From the NCBI RefSeq assembly GCF_014651135.1, contig NZ_BMWH01000009.1, positions 62,001 to 126,000 on the forward strand: 64,000 nucleotides of DNA, in the 5' to 3' direction. This document shows, one piece after another, positions 7,933 through 17,022 of the stretch. Under the pieces are notes generated by a model that ran no database searches, was not told where the DNA came from, and worked only from the letters and a program-made list of their open reading frames with translations. Source of the stretch: Streptomyces echinoruber. Its GTDB lineage: Bacteria; Actinomycetota; Actinomycetes; Streptomycetales; Streptomycetaceae. The position numbers and the translations under genes were made by a program. Position 1 is the first letter of the stretch; each line of letters starts with the position of its first letter.

Positions 7933-10900
7933 ATGGACCCGCGCCAGGAGCTGGTCGACTACCTCGCCCGCCAGCTCGTCGGCCCCGCCGGCGGCGACGA
8001 CGAGGTGCTCGACGCGCCGCCCGACCGGCAGTACCTGATGGGCACGCTCTATCCGCAGCAGGCGGACCTGCAGCGGCAGCTCGCCCTTGCGGCCGACGAC
8101 CCCGAGGCACCTGGCGCCGAGCAGGACGCCCCCGACGTGAATCCGGCCTCCGACCCCGTGCCCGAGACCAACAGCTGGCTGCCCGCCTCCCTCGGCCTCA
8201 GCTTCTACACCGATGCCGTACACGTCGAGGTGAGCTGCACCGCCGCCCGCTACGAGACGTCGCGGGGCGAACCCGGGCGCGGGCGGCGCTGGTGCCGCGT
8301 CCCGCTGACACCCGAGACGCACACCATCGGCCCGGACCGGGAGAGCGTGCCCGTCCTCGACGGCCGTGCGGAGATCCGGCTGCGCCGCCGCTCCTACGGC
8401 GACGGCACGCTGGTCACCGTGGCCCTGGTCAACACCGCCCGCCACGACGGCGCCGACGGCAAGGCACCGAGCTGGGACGACATGCTGTTCCAGTGCGGAC
8501 TCACCGTCCGCCCCGTCGACGGCGCCGTGCTGCCGTACCCCAGCGTCCGGCTCGCCAGCCGTGACCCCGAGGAACGCGAACTGCGCCTCCAGTACCGGCA
8601 CGTCGTCACCCATGCCGTCGGCCACGGCTGCGCCGTCCGCGAGGACCGGGGGGAGGACGGCAGCGTCGCGCTCCTCGCTTGTGAAGTCCTGCCGCGCGCG
8701 GAGGTGCCCGCCATCCGGGCCGGCGGCCCGCTCGACGCCCCTGTGCTCAAGATTTCCCACCTGGCCGACCCGTCCGTCAGTCGTGACCAACTCCGCGAGG
8801 AGCTGGCGGAGTTCGCCGCCTCGTACCACGCCTGGTACGTGGGGCAACGGTCCGTCGAGGTGCCGGCCTGGGGGCGGGAGGCCGCGGAGCGGATCCTGGA
8901 CCGCATCCGCCGGGCGGTCACCCGTATCGAGGCAGGCGTGCGCACCCTGTGCGATCCGGACCGTCCCGAAGTCCTCGCCGCCTTCCGCGTCGCCCAGCGC
9001 GCCATGCTGCTGCAGATGCGGCACTCCGCTCCCGACCAGGCCGGCCGGCGGCGCCACCGCTCGGATCCCGTGGCCGTCGACCCGCCCGTCGATCCCGAGG
9101 CCGCCTGGCGCCCCTTCCAGCTCGCCTTCTTCCTCCTCGCTCTGGACGGCGTCGCCGATCCGGACCACCGCGACCGCGGAACCACCGACCTGATCTGGTT
9201 CCCCACCGGTGGCGGCAAGACCGAGGCCTACCTGCTCCTGGCCGCCTTCACCATCGCCCTGCGACGGATCCGCAACGAGGGCGGCGGAACCGCCGTGCTC
9301 AGCCGCTACACCCTGAGCCTGCTCACCACCCAGCAGTTTCAGCGTGCCGCCACCACGATCTGCGCCCTGGAGCACCTCCGCCGCACCGAACCCGGACTCG
9401 GCCTCGGAGGCGAACCGATCACCATCGGCCTGTGGGTCGGCGAGACCACCACCCCCAACAGCTTCCAGGCCGCCAGGGAGGCCTTCGACCAGCAGCGCGA
9501 GGCCACCCATCCCGAGGACGTCTTCATCCTCGACCGCTGCCCGTGGTGCGGCACCCGCATCCTGCCGCCGACCCGGTCCAGCGTCCGCTCCGACTACGGA
9601 GTCCGCGCCGAAGCGGACGGCTTCGCCTTCCACTGCACCCGCGACGACTGCGCCTTCCACGACGTCCTGCCCGTCGCCGTCGTCGACCAGTACATCTACC
9701 AGAACCCGCCCACCTTCGTCCTCGGCACCGTCGACAAGTTCGCCCGGCTCGCCTGGGAACCCGACTCCGGACGTCTCTTCGGCGCCGGCACCGGCAACCC
9801 GCCCCCGTCCCTGATCATTCAGGACGAGCTGCACCTGCTCACCGGGCCGCTCGGCACCACCGTCGGCCTCTACGAGGCGGCCATCCTGGAACTGTGCACC
9901 GATCCGGCCGGCCGCCCGCCCAAGATCGTCGCCGCCACGGCCACCATCCGCCGCTCCGCCGAGCAGGTCCGCGCCCTGCACCACCAGGACGTCCAGCTCT
10001 TCCCGCCGTCCGGACTCGACGCCCGCGACAGCTTCTTCGCCGTGCCCGACACCGGCCGCCCCGGCCGGCTCTACCTCGGCGTCATGGCGCAGGGCCACAC
10101 CGCGGGCCGCGGCGCCGTCGCCACCGCGGCGGCCATGCTCCAGGGCGTCCACCAGCTGCCCGAGGAGCACCGCGACGACTACTGGACGCTCGTCGCCTAC
10201 CACCACAGCCTGCGGGAACTCGGCCGCACCGTCACCGCGGCCGGCGACGACATCCCCGCCCAGCTGCGCAGCCTCGACGAGGGCGCGGGCAGTCGCGCGC
10301 TCGGCGACGGCGACGTACAGGAACTGACCAGCAACCTGCCGCGTGCCGAACAGCCCATCCTGCTCGACCGCCTCGAGAAACCCTGGACGGATCCCCGGTC
10401 GGTCTCGTTCCTGCCGTGCACCAACATGCTCTCCGTCGGCGTCGACGTGAAGCGGCTCGCCTACATGCTCATGCAGGGCCAGCCCAAGACCACCGCCGAG
10501 TACATCCAGGCCACCAGCCGCGTCGGCCGGCACCGCGTGCCCGGACTCGTCGTCACCTACTTCAACGCCACCCGCCCGCGCGACCGGTCCCACTACGAGA
10601 CCTTCGTCGACTACCACCGGGCGCTCTACCGCTACGTCGAGCCCGCCAGCATCACCCCTTGGTCCCTGCCCGCACGCCGCCGCGCCCTGCACGCCGCGCT
10701 CGTCATTCTGGTCCGCCACCGCCTCGGCCTGGCCGCCGAGAACCAGGCCGGGCGGATCATCCTCCACAAGGACGAGGCCGAGCGGATCGCCGACGCCCTC
10801 GCCGCACGCGCCGCGATCGCCGAGAGCGGCGCCGCGGGCGCCGGCGGCGCCGCCGTCCGCGCCGAGGTCCGCCAGGAACTCGGCTACCTGCTGGACGACT

Positions 10901-11082
10901 GGTACCGGCAGGCCGAGACGGCCGCGGCCGAGGGCAAGGATCTCCACTACCGCAGCCAGGGCAAGGGCCAGTACAACCTGCTCAAGGCCTTCGAGCAGCG
11001 CTACGGCCTGTGGGAGACCCTCAACTCCATGCGCAGCGTCGACCGCGAGTGCCAGATCACCGTGACGGGAGCAGGAAAGTGA
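7933..11082 (+). CDS. drmA: DISARM helicase DrmA
   Basis: Large helicase of 1049 aa, matching the architecture of DrmA, one half of the core DrmAB pair of DISARM anti-phage systems. DrmAB loads on unmodified invading DNA (established for the family). Seen here: an N-terminal region of about 400 residues starting MDPRQELVDYLARQLVGPAG; Walker A in WFPTGGGKTEAYLLL (about 425); a zinc-binding cysteine set CPWCGT...CTRDDCAF (about 534-570); DELH box in IIQDELHLLTG (about 628); C-terminal helicase motif QATSRVGRHRVPGLVV (about 858). ATG 7933 is preceded by GAAGGA. It follows the sigma gene by 74 nt and overlaps drmB by 4 nt (GTGA), indicating translational coupling. The name rests on the pairing with DrmB and on the DrmD/DrmMI genes in the same island. 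Confidence 0.87.
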   Translation: MDPRQELVDYLARQLVGPAGGDDEVLDAPPDRQYLMGTLYPQQADLQRQLALAADDPEAPGAEQDAPDVNPASDPVPETNSWLPASLGLSFYTDAVHVEVSCTAARYETSRGEPGRGRRWCRVPLTPETHTIGPDRESVPVLDGRAEIRLRRRSYGDGTLVTVALVNTARHDGADGKAPSWDDMLFQCGLTVRPVDGAVLPYPSVRLASRDPEERELRLQYRHVVTHAVGHGCAVREDRGEDGSVALLACEVLPRAEVPAIRAGGPLDAPVLKISHLADPSVSRDQLREELAEFAASYHAWYVGQRSVEVPAWGREAAERILDRIRRAVTRIEAGVRTLCDPDRPEVLAAFRVAQRAMLLQMRHSAPDQAGRRRHRSDPVAVDPPVDPEAAWRPFQLAFFLLALDGVADPDHRDRGTTDLIWFPTGGGKTEAYLLLAAFTIALRRIRNEGGGTAVLSRYTLSLLTTQQFQRAATTICALEHLRRTEPGLGLGGEPITIGLWVGETTTPNSFQAAREAFDQQREATHPEDVFILDRCPWCGTRILPPTRSSVRSDYGVRAEADGFAFHCTRDDCAFHDVLPVAVVDQYIYQNPPTFVLGTVDKFARLAWEPDSGRLFGAGTGNPPPSLIIQDELHLLTGPLGTTVGLYEAAILELCTDPAGRPPKIVAATATIRRSAEQVRALHHQDVQLFPPSGLDARDSFFAVPDTGRPGRLYLGVMAQGHTAGRGAVATAAAMLQGVHQLPEEHRDDYWTLVAYHHSLRELGRTVTAAGDDIPAQLRSLDEGAGSRALGDGDVQELTSNLPRAEQPILLDRLEKPWTDPRSVSFLPCTNMLSVGVDVKRLAYMLMQGQPKTTAEYIQATSRVGRHRVPGLVVTYFNATRPRDRSHYETFVDYHRALYRYVEPASITPWSLPARRRALHAALVILVRHRLGLAAENQAGRIILHKDEAERIADALAARAAIAESGAAGAGGAAVRAEVRQELGYLLDDWYRQAETAAAEGKDLHYRSQGKGQYNLLKAFEQRYGLWETLNSMRSVDRECQITVTGAGK

Positions 11083-12959
11083 AGCGCAAACTCCGGGTCC
11101 GCCAGGCGCAGACCGTGCTGCCGTTCGGCGTCGGCGCCGTCCTCGACATCCAGGGCGAGTCCTTCGTCGCCGCCGGCATCGAGACCTGGCCGCGGCTGAA
11201 GACCCCCGTCTCCTCCGAACGGCTCGCCGCCCGCCTCGGTGTCAAGGGTTTCTTCGCCGCGCCCCACACCCTCAACGACCGCTACGACCAGCCCGATCGC
11301 CCCGGCGTTCCCTATGTGCGCTTTCCCGGCTGGCTGTTCTGCGGCGCCTGCCGGACCATGGTCCGCTTCCTGTACGAGAGGGAGAAGCCCGGCGAGCCGC
11401 CCGTCTGCACTTCCTGCGCCGCCGCACCCCGCCTCACCCCGATGCGGTTCGTTCGGATCTGCCCGGACGGGCACCTCGACGACGTCGACTGGTGGTACTG
11501 GGCCCACTCCAAGCTCGCGCCCGAGGTGCGGGCCTCCTGCTCCGAGGCGAAGCACGCCTGGAAGGCGCGCCGTCTCAGCTTCCGGGTCGCCGACCGCGCC
11601 TCCGGACTCGAAGCGCTCTCGGTGCGCTGCTCGGCGACCAGGCAGGACGGCAAGCCGTGCGGCGCCGAGCGCGACCTGCTCGACATCCTCGGGCCCCAGG
11701 GCGGACGCTGCTCGGGCCGCAACCCCTGGCAGCGGTGGCACGAGAACGCCTCCTGCGGCCAGCAGGTCCACGTCGTGCAGCGCACGGCCGGCAACGTGTA
11801 CTACCCGGTCGTCCACTCGGCCCTCGACATCCCCCAGTCCGCCGAACCCCCTTGGGCGGAGCAGGACGCGGCTCAGGCAGTCCTCGGCCACCCGTACTGG
11901 ACGATCCTGCTCGACGCGCTCGGCACGTCCCGGGCCGACACCTTCCGCGGCCTGATCAAGGAAGACACCGGCGCCTGCGACAGCCTCATCGACCAGCTCG
12001 TCGCCGAGGCCACGGGTTCCCCCGCGCCGCCCGCCGGCCGACCGGGGCCCGAAGAGATCGACCTGAGCCGCGACGAGTGGTACGCCTTCGACGCCGCGCA
12101 CCTGCCGGAGCCCACGAAGGAGTTCGCGATCCGCCGCGGCGGACTCGGCCTCAAGGGGGAGACGGAGGAGCCCTGGGCCACCCTCGACGCGCACATCGGC
12201 GGTGTCGTCCTCGTCGACCGCCTCCGTGAGGTGCGGGCGCTGGCCGGGTTCCGCCGCTACTCCCCGGGCGGCACCCTCGTGCCCGCCGACACCAGCGGGC
12301 GCCTGCGCTGGCTGCCCGCGACCGAGGTCTACGGCGAGGGCATTGTCCTCGCCCTCGACGAACAGCGCCTGACCGCCTGGGAGAACGACCCCCGCGTCCA
12401 GGCCCACGTCCGCGGCGTCCGCACCGACCTCGACGCGTCGTTCCGCGGCGAACAGCTCGCCGAGACCGTCGGCAGCGACCTCTCCCCGCGCTTCCTGCTC
12501 CTGCACACCCTCGCCCACCTGCTCATCCGCCAGCTCTCCTTCGACTCCGGCTACACCACCGCCAGCCTGCGTGAACGCATCTACGGCCGCCCCGAGTACG
12601 GCCAGCGCGGACTGCTCGTCTACACGGCCGCCGGCGACGCGGAGGGCACCCTCGGCGGGCTGGTCCGGCAGGGCGAGGCACCGCACCTCGCCGAGACGCT
12701 CATCCGGATGCTGGAGGCGGCCGCCTGGTGCTCCGCCGATCCGCTGTGCGCCGAGCACACCGGCCAGGGCTTCGGGAACCTCAACCGCGCTGCCTGCCAC
12801 GCCTGCACCCTGCTGCCCGAGACGAGCTGCCAGACCGGCAACACCCTGCTCGACCGCGCCCTGGTCGTCGGCTCCGCCCATGTCCCCGGCTACTTCACCG
12901 ACGTCCTCACCGCCAGTCGCGAGTACGCGGCCGCCACCGCCCTGGGAGGAACTCCGTGA
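11079..12959 (+). CDS. drmB: DISARM protein DrmB (DUF1998)
   Basis: Partner of DrmA, 626 aa, with the DUF1998 fold typical of DrmB. It starts KRKLRVRQAQTVLPFGVGAV, has an N-terminal zinc ribbon (CGAC and CTSC, about residues 87-115), and carries the C-terminal DUF1998 signature: LLHTLAHLLIRQLSFDSGY (about 475), then AEGTLGGLV and the cysteine cluster WCSADPLCAEH...CHACTLLPETSC (about 550-590). The GTG start overlaps the drmA stop (GTGA); its own stop overlaps the next gene's GTG the same way, so drmA, drmB and the following ATPase form one coupled operon. DrmB stimulates or anchors DrmA on DNA in characterised DISARM. No anomaly in length or motifs was seen. Confidence 0.87.
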   Translation: MKRKLRVRQAQTVLPFGVGAVLDIQGESFVAAGIETWPRLKTPVSSERLAARLGVKGFFAAPHTLNDRYDQPDRPGVPYVRFPGWLFCGACRTMVRFLYEREKPGEPPVCTSCAAAPRLTPMRFVRICPDGHLDDVDWWYWAHSKLAPEVRASCSEAKHAWKARRLSFRVADRASGLEALSVRCSATRQDGKPCGAERDLLDILGPQGGRCSGRNPWQRWHENASCGQQVHVVQRTAGNVYYPVVHSALDIPQSAEPPWAEQDAAQAVLGHPYWTILLDALGTSRADTFRGLIKEDTGACDSLIDQLVAEATGSPAPPAGRPGPEEIDLSRDEWYAFDAAHLPEPTKEFAIRRGGLGLKGETEEPWATLDAHIGGVVLVDRLREVRALAGFRRYSPGGTLVPADTSGRLRWLPATEVYGEGIVLALDEQRLTAWENDPRVQAHVRGVRTDLDASFRGEQLAETVGSDLSPRFLLLHTLAHLLIRQLSFDSGYTTASLRERIYGRPEYGQRGLLVYTAAGDAEGTLGGLVRQGEAPHLAETLIRMLEAAAWCSADPLCAEHTGQGFGNLNRAACHACTLLPETSCQTGNTLLDRALVVGSAHVPGYFTDVLTASREYAAATALGGTP

Positions 12960-14068
12960 CAGCTGTGAACGTCCCCGTCCTCCACCCCGATCTCACTCCG
13001 GCCCAGCGCGATTGCCTGGACGCCCTGCCGCTGACGGGCAACCACGTCGTCAGCGGCCCGCCCGGCAGTGGCAAGAGCCTGCTCGCCGCGCACCGCGCCG
13101 TCCACCTCGCCCTCACCGGCCGGCCCACCCTGCTGCTGTCCCGTTCCAACCTCCTGCGCCAGCTCCTGCACGGCACGCTCCAGGGCCTCACGGTCCCCGG
13201 CGCGCCCGTCGAAGCGGCCACCGTCCACGGCTGGGTCCTGCGCCGCTTCGGCCGCGACGCCGCGCGCACCGAGGACGGCTGGTTCGACTGGACGGCCCTC
13301 ATCCACCGGGCCGCCGCCACCTTCGGCGGCGACGACCCGGCCACGCCCCACCTCGTCGTCGACGAGGGCCAGGACCTGCCGCCGGAGTTCTACCGGCTGA
13401 TCCGCCTCGCCGCGGCCTCCGTCACGGTGTTCGCCGACGAGTGCCAGCGCCTCACCGAGACGAACTCCACCCTCGCCGAGATCACCGGCGCCCTCGGCCG
13501 CGCCACGGGACGTGCCGGGATCGCCGGCAACCACCGCAACACCCGCGAGATCGCCTCCCTGGCCGAACACTTCCGCACCGGCGGTTCCGCCCCCGAGATG
13601 CCCTTCCGCAGCGGCACCCTGCCCGTGATCCGCCGCTACTCCGGCAACCAGGACCTCGCCGACGACATCGCCGGCATGGCGGCCCGGCAGCCGAGGCACC
13701 GCGTTGGCGTCATCGTCAACTCCCTGCGCACCGCGGCCGACCTGATGCGGCGCCTGGAACGGGCCGGCCTCGCCCACGAACCCCAGCTCTACAGCTCGGC
13801 GGCCCCCGCGGGCCGCTACCGCGATCTCGACCTCGCCCGCCCCGGCGTCGTCCTCGTCCACCGCGCCAGTGCCAAAGGGCTCGACTTCGACACCGTCGTC
13901 ATCGCCGACACCGAGACCGACGCCGACACCGACCCCACCGCGGCGTCCCTCCGCATGGCCTACTACGTCATGATCACCCGCGCTCGCGAGCGGCTGGTGC
14001 TGGGCTGGCAGGGCAGCCGGCTGCCGCGGCATCTGGAAGGGCTGCGGGGGTGGGCGGTGATGAGGTGA
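12956..14068 (+). CDS. Compact SF1 helicase-like ATPase
   Basis: A 370-aa protein with all main superfamily 1 motifs in a reduced frame: Walker A in VSGPPGSGKSLLAAH (about residue 33), DEGQD in LVVDEGQDLPPEFY (about 135), GNHRNTREIASLAEH, the motif V-like VHRASAKGLDFDTVVIAD and motif VI in YYVMITRARERLVLGW. Normal UvrD proteins are about 700 aa, so the accessory 1B/2B subdomains must be largely absent and it may be a switch or motor subunit rather than a processive helicase. The GTG start overlaps the drmB stop, with translational coupling implied. It is not one of the standard DISARM proteins; in this operon it stands in the position where drmC would be expected. Confidence 0.85.
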   Translation: MTAVNVPVLHPDLTPAQRDCLDALPLTGNHVVSGPPGSGKSLLAAHRAVHLALTGRPTLLLSRSNLLRQLLHGTLQGLTVPGAPVEAATVHGWVLRRFGRDAARTEDGWFDWTALIHRAAATFGGDDPATPHLVVDEGQDLPPEFYRLIRLAAASVTVFADECQRLTETNSTLAEITGALGRATGRAGIAGNHRNTREIASLAEHFRTGGSAPEMPFRSGTLPVIRRYSGNQDLADDIAGMAARQPRHRVGVIVNSLRTAADLMRRLERAGLAHEPQLYSSAAPAGRYRDLDLARPGVVLVHRASAKGLDFDTVVIADTETDADTDPTAASLRMAYYVMITRARERLVLGWQGSRLPRHLEGLRGWAVMR

Positions 14069-14235
14069 AAGGGGAGCCGCGGACGGCGGTCGTCCGAGGC
14101 TGCCGGGGTGCGCCGAGCGCCTGTTGGACTGACGGCCGCGACGGGACGGAGCCGCGCGGGAGGCGGGGAGGGGCCTCGCCGGGCGAGGCGGGCGGGGAGA
14201 TCGCCATGGGGACGACGTCCCGAGGAGTGCGAGGT

Positions 14236-14265
14236 CGGCGTTCTCAAAGCCGGCGTTCTCAAAGC
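14236..14265. repeat. 15-bp tandem repeat in convergent gap
   Basis: CGGCGTTCTCAAAGC occurs twice in tandem (14236-14250 and 14251-14265), followed by a partial third unit CGGCGTCTCAC, in the 289-bp gap between the convergent SF1 ATPase and Hsp70 genes. Confidence 0.8.
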
Positions 14266-14282
14266 CGGCGTCTCACGGAGGG

Positions 14283-14341
14283 GAGGGGCCTGAGGCCCCT
14301 CGACGTGTGCGGTGCGGAGCCGGACGGGCCCCGCACCGCAC
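14283..14341. terminator. Tandem hairpins between convergent operons
   Basis: Two perfect stem-loops: GAGGGGCC-TGA-GGCCCCTC (14283-14301) and GTGCGGTGCGG/CCGCACCGCAC (14307-14317 and 14331-14341, 13-nt loop). They lie between the ends of the plus-strand drmAB operon and the minus-strand hsp70 operon and probably serve both. Confidence 0.75.
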
Positions 14342-14357
14342 CGGATTCCCAGGCCCG

Positions 14358-16856
14358 TCACCGCCTGGACGGCAGCACACTCCCGACAGTGGGGGCGCTC
14401 CCCTCCGCGAGCTGGCCGCGGCCCTGTTCGGCGAGGCGTCCGAGGCGTACGAGCTGGGTGTCCTGGGCGGCCTGGTCGCCGCGTTCCACGGCACTGCGCA
14501 GGGCGTCGCGGGCGGCCAGGATCTCCTTGCGGAGGGTCGTCGGGTAGGCGTCCTGTTCGGCGAGGCGGATGGTGAGGATCGCGGTGCGGACCGCCGGGTC
14601 GAGCCCGGTCCAGAGGTCCTCGGCCCGCTCCGTGGCCGCCCGCATCGCGTCGGCGTCCATGGCCCTGCGCGCGTCCATGACCGCCTCTGCGGCTTTTTGC
14701 AGTTCCTCCAGGAGCGATGGCGGCAGCAGTCCGCGTCCGCCCCGGGCGGCGACGGCCGCCCGGGCGGAGGCCTCTCGGGCCTGTGTGCACAGCTCCAGAG
14801 TGCTGCGGGCCGCGTCCAGCAGCCCGTCCAGGGAACGGCCCACGGGCTCCCCCTTGGCGAGGGCCTCCAGGTCCGCCATGACCTCGGTGAGGGCGGCACG
14901 CTCGGCAGGGGTGATCCCCTGGTCCCAGGTGTGCAGGAAGTCGGTGTAGCGGCCGTGGAGTTCGGCTGCCTTGCGGCCGACGGCGGTGGAGACCATGGTG
15001 CGCCGCAGCCGGGCCCCGTGCCAGTCGCCGGAGCCGATGCGGTACTTCAGTTCGACGGTCCGGTCGGCGTCGAGCCGTGCCAGCAGGGCGAGCGGTACCT
15101 CTCCGCGGAGTCCGTCGGTGCGCTCGTGGACGAAGCCGCCGCAGAACTCGTTGCGCTGCGCCGAGCCCGTGTGCGGTCCCTCCCAGATCTGGAACCGCAC
15201 CGATTCGCCGTCGCCGCGCACCACGAGGTCGTCCACCCGGCGCCAGTCGGTCGGGTAGGGGGTGCCGCCGGGGAAGAGGACTTCCACGGTGCCGTCCTTG
15301 AGTTCGAGTCCGAGGTGCTGTGCCGTGACCTGTTCGGCGGGGGCGGTACCGAAGTCGCTGCCGCAGGACGAGCAGGCGCTGAGACCGGCTGCGTTGACCA
15401 TCCCGCAGCCGGGGCACTTCAGGCCGCCCGCGCCCAGCGGCGCGTCGCAGTCGAGGCAGACGGCCGCGGAGGCGGGGTTGTCGGCCCGGCCGCATGCGGG
15501 GCACTCCGCGCGGGCGGCCGCCGGAGCGGTCGCGCGCAGTCCTGACAGGTCCGTGGCGCACACGGGACAGGCGGCGGTGCGTTCGGGGGCGGGGACGTGG
15601 CAGACCGGGCAGTCCACGGTGGGCGTGCCGAGCAGCGGGGCGGCGCAGCCGGGGCAGGCGTCGGCGGTGACGGGAATGCCCTCGACGGTGCAGGTCTCGG
15701 CGGGGCAGTCCAGGGTGCCGAGGAGGCCGGCCTCCACGGCGGCACCGTGGGCGACGGCCAGCATGGGATCCACCGCGTGCGACACCTTGTCCGTGCCGAA
15801 GAGGTCCTCCAGGGCGCGCCGGACGGCCGGGATGTGGGTGGAGCCGCCGACCAGGAGGACGCGGTGGATGTCCTCGGGCAGCGCCTCGCCTTCCTTCAGC
15901 ACCGACTCGACCGTCTCCCGCATCCGGCGCAGATGGTCTTCGAGGAGCCCTTCGAAGACCGTGCGCCGCACCGCTCCGGACCAGGACCCGCCCTGGCGGC
16001 CGAGCGGGGAGAGGACCACCTCGGAGACGTCCCGGGTGGACAGTTCGATCTTCGCGCGTTCGGCGGCGGCCCGGATCCGGGAGGCGTCCCCCTCGCCGCC
16101 GTGGTCGCGCCCGCCGAGCTGCTCGCGCAGGTGGCCGTCGAGCAGCGCGTCGAAGTCGGCGCCGCCGAGGAGGTTGTCCCCGCCCAGCCTGTCCACCGCG
16201 AAGTAGCCCGGTCCCATCGTCAGCAGCGACACGTCGAAGGTGCCGCCGCCCAGGTCGAAGACGAGCACGGTGGCGTACTCCTTGACGTCGTTCCCGCCCG
16301 GCCCGATGCCGAAGGCGTGTGCGGCGGCGGTCGGTTCCGGCACGATCCGCGCCACGTGGAAACCGGCCAGCCGGCCGGCCTCGCGCACCGCGTGGATCTG
16401 CGGCTCGGCGAAGTACGCCGGCACCGTGATCACCGCACGCCGGAACGGCACTCCGGCGGCGCTCTCGGCGTCCTGCTTGAGCCGGCGCAGCAGGATGGCG
16501 GAGACCTGCACCGGGGAGAGGTAGTGCTCGCCGAGCCGGATCTCCACCGAGCCGTCGGCGCTCGCCCGGACGGGCGGCGCGTCGTGGGGCCGCGCCTTGA
16601 GCGCCTGCTGCACGAGCTCGTCGTCCCAGCGCCGCCCGATCAGCCGCTTGACCTCCGTGATCACGGAACCGGGAAGCGCGGCACGCGAGTTGAGGGCTTC
16701 GTGCCCGATCAGCAGGGCACCGCGGGAGTCGGTTCCGAGGGCCGAGGGGGTGGCCTGGTCGCCGTGCCGGTTGGGCAGGACGACGGGGACGCCGTCGTGC
16801 AGCCAGGCCGTGACGGAGTTGGTGGTGCCGAGGTCGATGCCGAGGATGCGGTGCAT
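14358..16856 (-). CDS. Hsp70-family ATPase with zinc-ribbon insertion
   Basis: An 832-aa DnaK-like protein. The nucleotide-binding domain (residues about 1-380) is complete: phosphate-1 motif ILGIDLGTTNSVTAWL, phosphate-2 VFDLGGGTFDVSLL and adenosine motif VLLVGGSTHIPAVRRAL, so ATP binding and hydrolysis are expected. Residues about 381-505 then hold seven CxxC knuckles (CPGC, CPVC, CPVC, CPAC, CLDC, CPGC, CSSC) that should bind several zinc ions. After that comes a beta-rich segment (VEVLFPGGTPYPTDWRRVDD) and a helical C-terminus. Ordinary DnaK is about 640 aa with no zinc ribbons. It is the last gene of an operon with a GrpE-like exchange factor, a 94-aa protein and a helical-repeat protein, separated from grpE by a strong hairpin. 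Chaperone, remodelling or sensor roles in defence are inference. Confidence 0.9.
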   Translation of the reverse strand: MHRILGIDLGTTNSVTAWLHDGVPVVLPNRHGDQATPSALGTDSRGALLIGHEALNSRAALPGSVITEVKRLIGRRWDDELVQQALKARPHDAPPVRASADGSVEIRLGEHYLSPVQVSAILLRRLKQDAESAAGVPFRRAVITVPAYFAEPQIHAVREAGRLAGFHVARIVPEPTAAAHAFGIGPGGNDVKEYATVLVFDLGGGTFDVSLLTMGPGYFAVDRLGGDNLLGGADFDALLDGHLREQLGGRDHGGEGDASRIRAAAERAKIELSTRDVSEVVLSPLGRQGGSWSGAVRRTVFEGLLEDHLRRMRETVESVLKEGEALPEDIHRVLLVGGSTHIPAVRRALEDLFGTDKVSHAVDPMLAVAHGAAVEAGLLGTLDCPAETCTVEGIPVTADACPGCAAPLLGTPTVDCPVCHVPAPERTAACPVCATDLSGLRATAPAAARAECPACGRADNPASAAVCLDCDAPLGAGGLKCPGCGMVNAAGLSACSSCGSDFGTAPAEQVTAQHLGLELKDGTVEVLFPGGTPYPTDWRRVDDLVVRGDGESVRFQIWEGPHTGSAQRNEFCGGFVHERTDGLRGEVPLALLARLDADRTVELKYRIGSGDWHGARLRRTMVSTAVGRKAAELHGRYTDFLHTWDQGITPAERAALTEVMADLEALAKGEPVGRSLDGLLDAARSTLELCTQAREASARAAVAARGGRGLLPPSLLEELQKAAEAVMDARRAMDADAMRAATERAEDLWTGLDPAVRTAILTIRLAEQDAYPTTLRKEILAARDALRSAVERGDQAAQDTQLVRLGRLAEQGRGQLAEGSAPTVGSVLPSRR

Positions 16857-16948
16857 GGAAGGCTGCTTCCTGATCGTTGCGGTGCGTGGGCGGTGAGGAC
16901 GCGGGAGGCGTGGTGCGCGGGCTGCGGCGTCCGGCCGGGGCCGGGTGG

Positions 16949-17002
16949 GGCCCGCACCGTGCCCGGGTGTGCCGGGTGGGTGTGCCGGGCACGGTGCGGG
17001 CC
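16949..17002. promoter_or_regulatory. 18-bp-stem hairpin between grpE-like and hsp70 genes
   Basis: GGCCCGCACCGTGCCCGG (16949-16966) and its exact complement at 16985-17002, with an 18-nt loop, in the 166-nt gap inside the operon. It could be a partial terminator, an RNA processing site or an mRNA stabiliser setting the Hsp70:GrpE ratio. Confidence 0.75.
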
Positions 17003-17022
17003 GGCGGTGCGCGGCCGCCGGG

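Noticed and set aside
7639..10947. 1102-codon open frame on the minus strand opposite drmA
   Set aside because: Shadow of a high-GC gene: composition is Gly/Ala/Asp/Val-rich with no domain, and the plus strand encodes a motif-complete DrmA.
3775..14068. Gabija, BREX or Zorya assignment
   Set aside because: No OLD-family GajA, no PglZ/BrxC/BrxL and no MotAB-like Zor proteins; DrmA/DrmB/DrmD/DrmMI motifs fit DISARM instead.
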